Below the pieces are notes generated by a model, which saw only the letters and a program-made list of their open reading frames with translations, did not search any database and was not told the DNA's origin. Below, one piece after another: positions 61,782 through 64,000 of a stretch of 64,000 nucleotides of DNA. The first letter of the stretch is position 1, and every line of letters starts with the position of its first letter. The stretch is taken from positions 93,737,554 through 93,801,553 of the forward strand of contig CM035806.1 in the NCBI GenBank assembly GCA_020466095.1. The letters are read 5' to 3'. A program made the position numbers and the translations under genes. The DNA comes from Chlorops oryzae. Lineage: Eukaryota; Arthropoda; Insecta; Diptera; Chloropidae.

Positions 61782-64000
61782 TTATAGCAGAGGCCGGGAA
61801 TGTGAAGAAGTGGAGGCTAGGCATCTAGCCATTTCATTAGGATGACTTCTAAGTTTTTCGCTATAGATTGCCTTAAATCGCGAAATTTCATCTTTAACCA
61901 TGGGTACATTGAGGTCGCGGTGGATGTTTTCGTTTCGGATAAACCATGGAGCACCTGTAATTAATCTTAAAATTTTCGATTGAGCTCTTTGTATTAGTTC
62001 TACAGTCGTGGAGCTAGCGTTGCCCCATAGCTGTAGCCCGTACGTCCAAATCGGTTTGATAACACTTACGTATAAAAGCACCTTGTATTCAATGTTCAAA
62101 AGAGAGCGTGAGTTAATTAACCAATGAAGCTTAGAGGCTTTTAATTTCATGAGAGTTCGTTTGGCTTCAACGTGTTTGCGCCAAGTAAGACGTTTGTCCA
62201 AATGGAAACCTAAATAGTTTACATTTTCGGCCTGTGGTACTAAAATATTATTAATAGATACGGGTGGGCAGATTCCCCTTTTAAGTGTGAATGTGACGTG
62301 CTTACATTTTTGCTCATTTACTTTTATACGCCAAAGAGCCAGCCATTTTTCAACTAATTTTAAATGCATTTGAAGGTTCCTAGCAGCTGAAATTGGGCAT
62401 TTTTGCCGACTTATAATTGCTGTATCATCAGCAAAAGTAGATATTGTGGTGATACTGCTTAAGGGAAAGTCTGTGGTGTATAATAAGTATAGGAAGGGGC
62501 CAAGAACACTTCCTTGGGGGACGCCTGCTTTTATTTCAATGTCTTGTGTTATATGATCCTTATATTTTACCCGAAATGATCTATTTTTTAAATAAGACGC
62601 AAGTGTTTCATGTGTATTTGGAGGGAGGAGGCTCTTAATCTTGAGAATGAGGCCTTCGTGCCAAACTCTGTCGAAGGCTTGAGCCACATCAAGAAAAACT
62701 GCGGAGCAATACTCTTTATATTCAAATGCTTTCCTTATTTCGTTTGTTACACGATTCACCTGCTCAATCGTTCCATGATTTTTTCGAAAACCAAATTGAT
62801 GAGATGGAATAATATTGCTTCCATTAATGTAAGGAGTCAACTTGGAGAGCAATGCCTTTTCAAATAGCTTTGAGAGGCATGGAAGGAGGCTTATCGGTCG
62901 ATAGGATGATACTATTGTAACGTCCTTGCCTGGCTTTGGAATCATAGTGATTAATGATCGTTTCCATGCAGCCGGAAAATGTGCATATTTAATTATTGAG
63001 TTGAAAAGCTTTGTGACAAAAATTATAGCAATAAACGGCATCTCTATAATCATTTTTTGAGTTATCTGATCATGACCTGGTGCCTTTTTCGGGGACAATT
63101 GGTGTTTAATGATTTCCTTTATTTCATTTGCGTGGAAGCGAATCGGAAAATTATGAGAATTTTGTTGTAGTGAAGGAGCTTCACCATGAATTGGGGGTGG
63201 ATTAGGTTGAAACACAAAGCTCAAGTGCTTTGCAAATGTAGCCGCTATTTCTTCATTACTGCGTGCCCAATTGCCATTGGAGTCTCTAATCGGAGATTCA
63301 CCCTGTATGGGTGTTTTTAAGGTTTTGTTCGCTTTCCATAACGACAATTTTCCTAACTTATGTGGTGAAAGATTAGAAACATAATTTTGACATTCCTGAT
63401 CTTTTTCTCTTTGCAGCGCTTTTCTCAGCTCTTCTGTGACTGCCTTTAATCTATGTTTGGCTTCTGGGGACCTATTTTGTTGCCATTCGCGCCTTTTCTT
63501 TCGCTTTTCTAGTACAAGTCTTTGTATTTCACTATTGGTGGTGAAATCTCTTTTTGTATTTTTATTATATGGTGGAGTTGAATTTTCTGCCGCTGACGTT
63601 AAAATAGAATTAAGTACGTTTACGGCATCTTCCACGTGATCTTTGCACTCTATTGTGTAGCTTGTGTGTATATGAGTGGCTATATATTTTTTAAATTTGA
63701 GCCAATTTGTTTTGGAAGACGTTAGTCCGAGGACTGGCTTGGAGTTAGTGGATGATTCCGAAAGTCGAAAATGCACAGGAGAATGATCTGAAGAAAGATC
63801 AAAGCTAGTCGTGGTTGAAACACTTGACCTATCTACTCCTTTGACAATGGCAAAGTCAATAAGATCTGAAATTTTTCTTTGGTCTGTGGGCCAGTAAGTT
63901 GGTTGGGAGGGTGACAAGAAATCGAGCCTACCACCACTATTAATTAAAGTGTTATATAGTTGTCTACCTTTTAGATTGATCAGCCGTGAGCCCCAGTGGG
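61782..64000 (-). CDS. LINE-2 ORF2: endonuclease C-terminal part and RT (partial)
   Basis: It is open from the window edge (frame reads HWGSRLINLKGRQLYNTL at about 63998-63945) to a stop at 61782, about 739 codons without a lesion. The endonuclease end is seen in FLSPSQPTYWPTDQRKISDL and LSSDHSPVHF. RT motifs are SPKKAPGHDQITQKMI, VSSYRPISLLPCLSKLFEKA, HQFGFRKNHGTIEQVNRV, CSAVFLDVAQAFD, AGVPQGSVLGPFLYLLY and STFADDTAIIS, with thumb IWTYGLQLWGNASSTTVELI. The catalytic FADD and the endonuclease SDH are intact. The protein would make the target nick and prime cDNA synthesis. No RNase H domain is visible after the thumb. The start codon and ORF1 lie outside the window. Confidence 0.93.
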   Translation of the reverse strand, partial: HWGSRLINLKGRQLYNTLINSGGRLDFLSPSQPTYWPTDQRKISDLIDFAIVKGVDRSSVSTTTSFDLSSDHSPVHFRLSESSTNSKPVLGLTSSKTNWLKFKKYIATHIHTSYTIECKDHVEDAVNVLNSILTSAAENSTPPYNKNTKRDFTTNSEIQRLVLEKRKKRREWQQNRSPEAKHRLKAVTEELRKALQREKDQECQNYVSNLSPHKLGKLSLWKANKTLKTPIQGESPIRDSNGNWARSNEEIAATFAKHLSFVFQPNPPPIHGEAPSLQQNSHNFPIRFHANEIKEIIKHQLSPKKAPGHDQITQKMIIEMPFIAIIFVTKLFNSIIKYAHFPAAWKRSLITMIPKPGKDVTIVSSYRPISLLPCLSKLFEKALLSKLTPYINGSNIIPSHQFGFRKNHGTIEQVNRVTNEIRKAFEYKEYCSAVFLDVAQAFDRVWHEGLILKIKSLLPPNTHETLASYLKNRSFRVKYKDHITQDIEIKAGVPQGSVLGPFLYLLYTTDFPLSSITTISTFADDTAIISRQKCPISAARNLQMHLKLVEKWLALWRIKVNEQKCKHVTFTLKRGICPPVSINNILVPQAENVNYLGFHLDKRLTWRKHVEAKRTLMKLKASKLHWLINSRSLLNIEYKVLLYVSVIKPIWTYGLQLWGNASSTTVELIQRAQSKILRLITGAPWFIRNENIHRDLNVPMVKDEISRFKAIYSEKLRSHPNEMARCLASTSSHSRPLL

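Larger units (their letters stand above)
61287..64000 (-). mobile_element. Second jockey-like LINE (LINE-2), cut by the window edge
   Basis: The 3' end is marked by a T-run at 61287-61300 (poly(A) on the minus strand), then a 480 bp 3' UTR with 98 bp tandem repeats, then ORF2 open to the window end. The 5' part lies beyond 64000. ORF2 is clearly related to LINE-1 but too diverged to be the same family. Confidence 0.93.

Overview
The window is transposon-dense, AT-rich eukaryotic DNA, almost certainly from a higher fly (Diptera, Schizophora). The grounds are GT-AG exons of a YY1-type zinc-finger gene that best fits pleiohomeotic (pho), exons of an Arb2/FAM172A-type gene, many (GTCY)n 'mini-me' elements with the dipteran core, a mellifera/cecropia-like mariner and two jockey-like LINEs. 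The mini-me style would suit a tephritid or related acalyptrate, but species cannot be read from the sequence. There are no rRNA genes, no convincing functional tRNA, no CRISPR and nothing bacterial. Many short reading frames are antisense shadows or low-complexity frames (for example CLSVCLSV from GTCT repeats).

Layout. 1-9.1 kb: a TTAA-flanked 735 bp element, an unassigned broken coding-like stretch, two mini-me elements nested head to tail, and a TIR element (6.3-9.1 kb) carrying a PIF/Harbinger MITE and tRNA-like promoter boxes. 9.1-12.5 kb: exons of a FAM172A/Arb2-like gene destroyed by a non-LTR retrotransposon, internal loss and frameshifts. 11.6-20.7 kb: the broken 3' part of that pseudogene is present twice (offset 6,729 bp). 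Between the copies lies a foldback structure with 151 bp tandem-repeat arms that hosts a hAT element with an 8 bp target duplication. 20.8-23.7 kb: a scrambled PIF/Harbinger element (transposase and Myb-like gene) split by a mini-me. 24.5-29.6 kb: several TIR elements, one built around four near-perfect 50 bp palindromes.

30.1-38.8 kb: the only plausible host gene, a pho-like Polycomb DNA-binding protein on the + strand. A 5' UTR intron and three coding exons are visible. The last exon carries a frameshift, and the exon for the fourth zinc finger is not in the window. Its 6.3 kb intron holds a PIF MITE, a TTAA element, a hAT-like element, and a mini-me split by a second hAT that is itself split by a nearly intact mariner and another mini-me.

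38.9-46.1 kb: more mini-me copies (one split by a pogo/Tigger-type MITE), a PIF MITE, a piggyBac-type MITE and a decayed transposase-like gene. 47-54.2 kb: a decayed DUF4817-type DNA transposon with TIRs, into which a full-length 5.0 kb jockey-like LINE inserted, with its 12 bp target duplication preserved. 54.6-61.1 kb: LTR-type gag remnants, another TTAA element, another transposase-like relic, a second PIF MITE copy and a TATA-flanked TIR element. 61.3-64.0 kb: the 3' half of a second jockey-like LINE whose ORF2 is open to the window edge.

The genes do not form an operon or pathway. The biology is the history of insertion, nesting, duplication and decay around one Polycomb-group locus.
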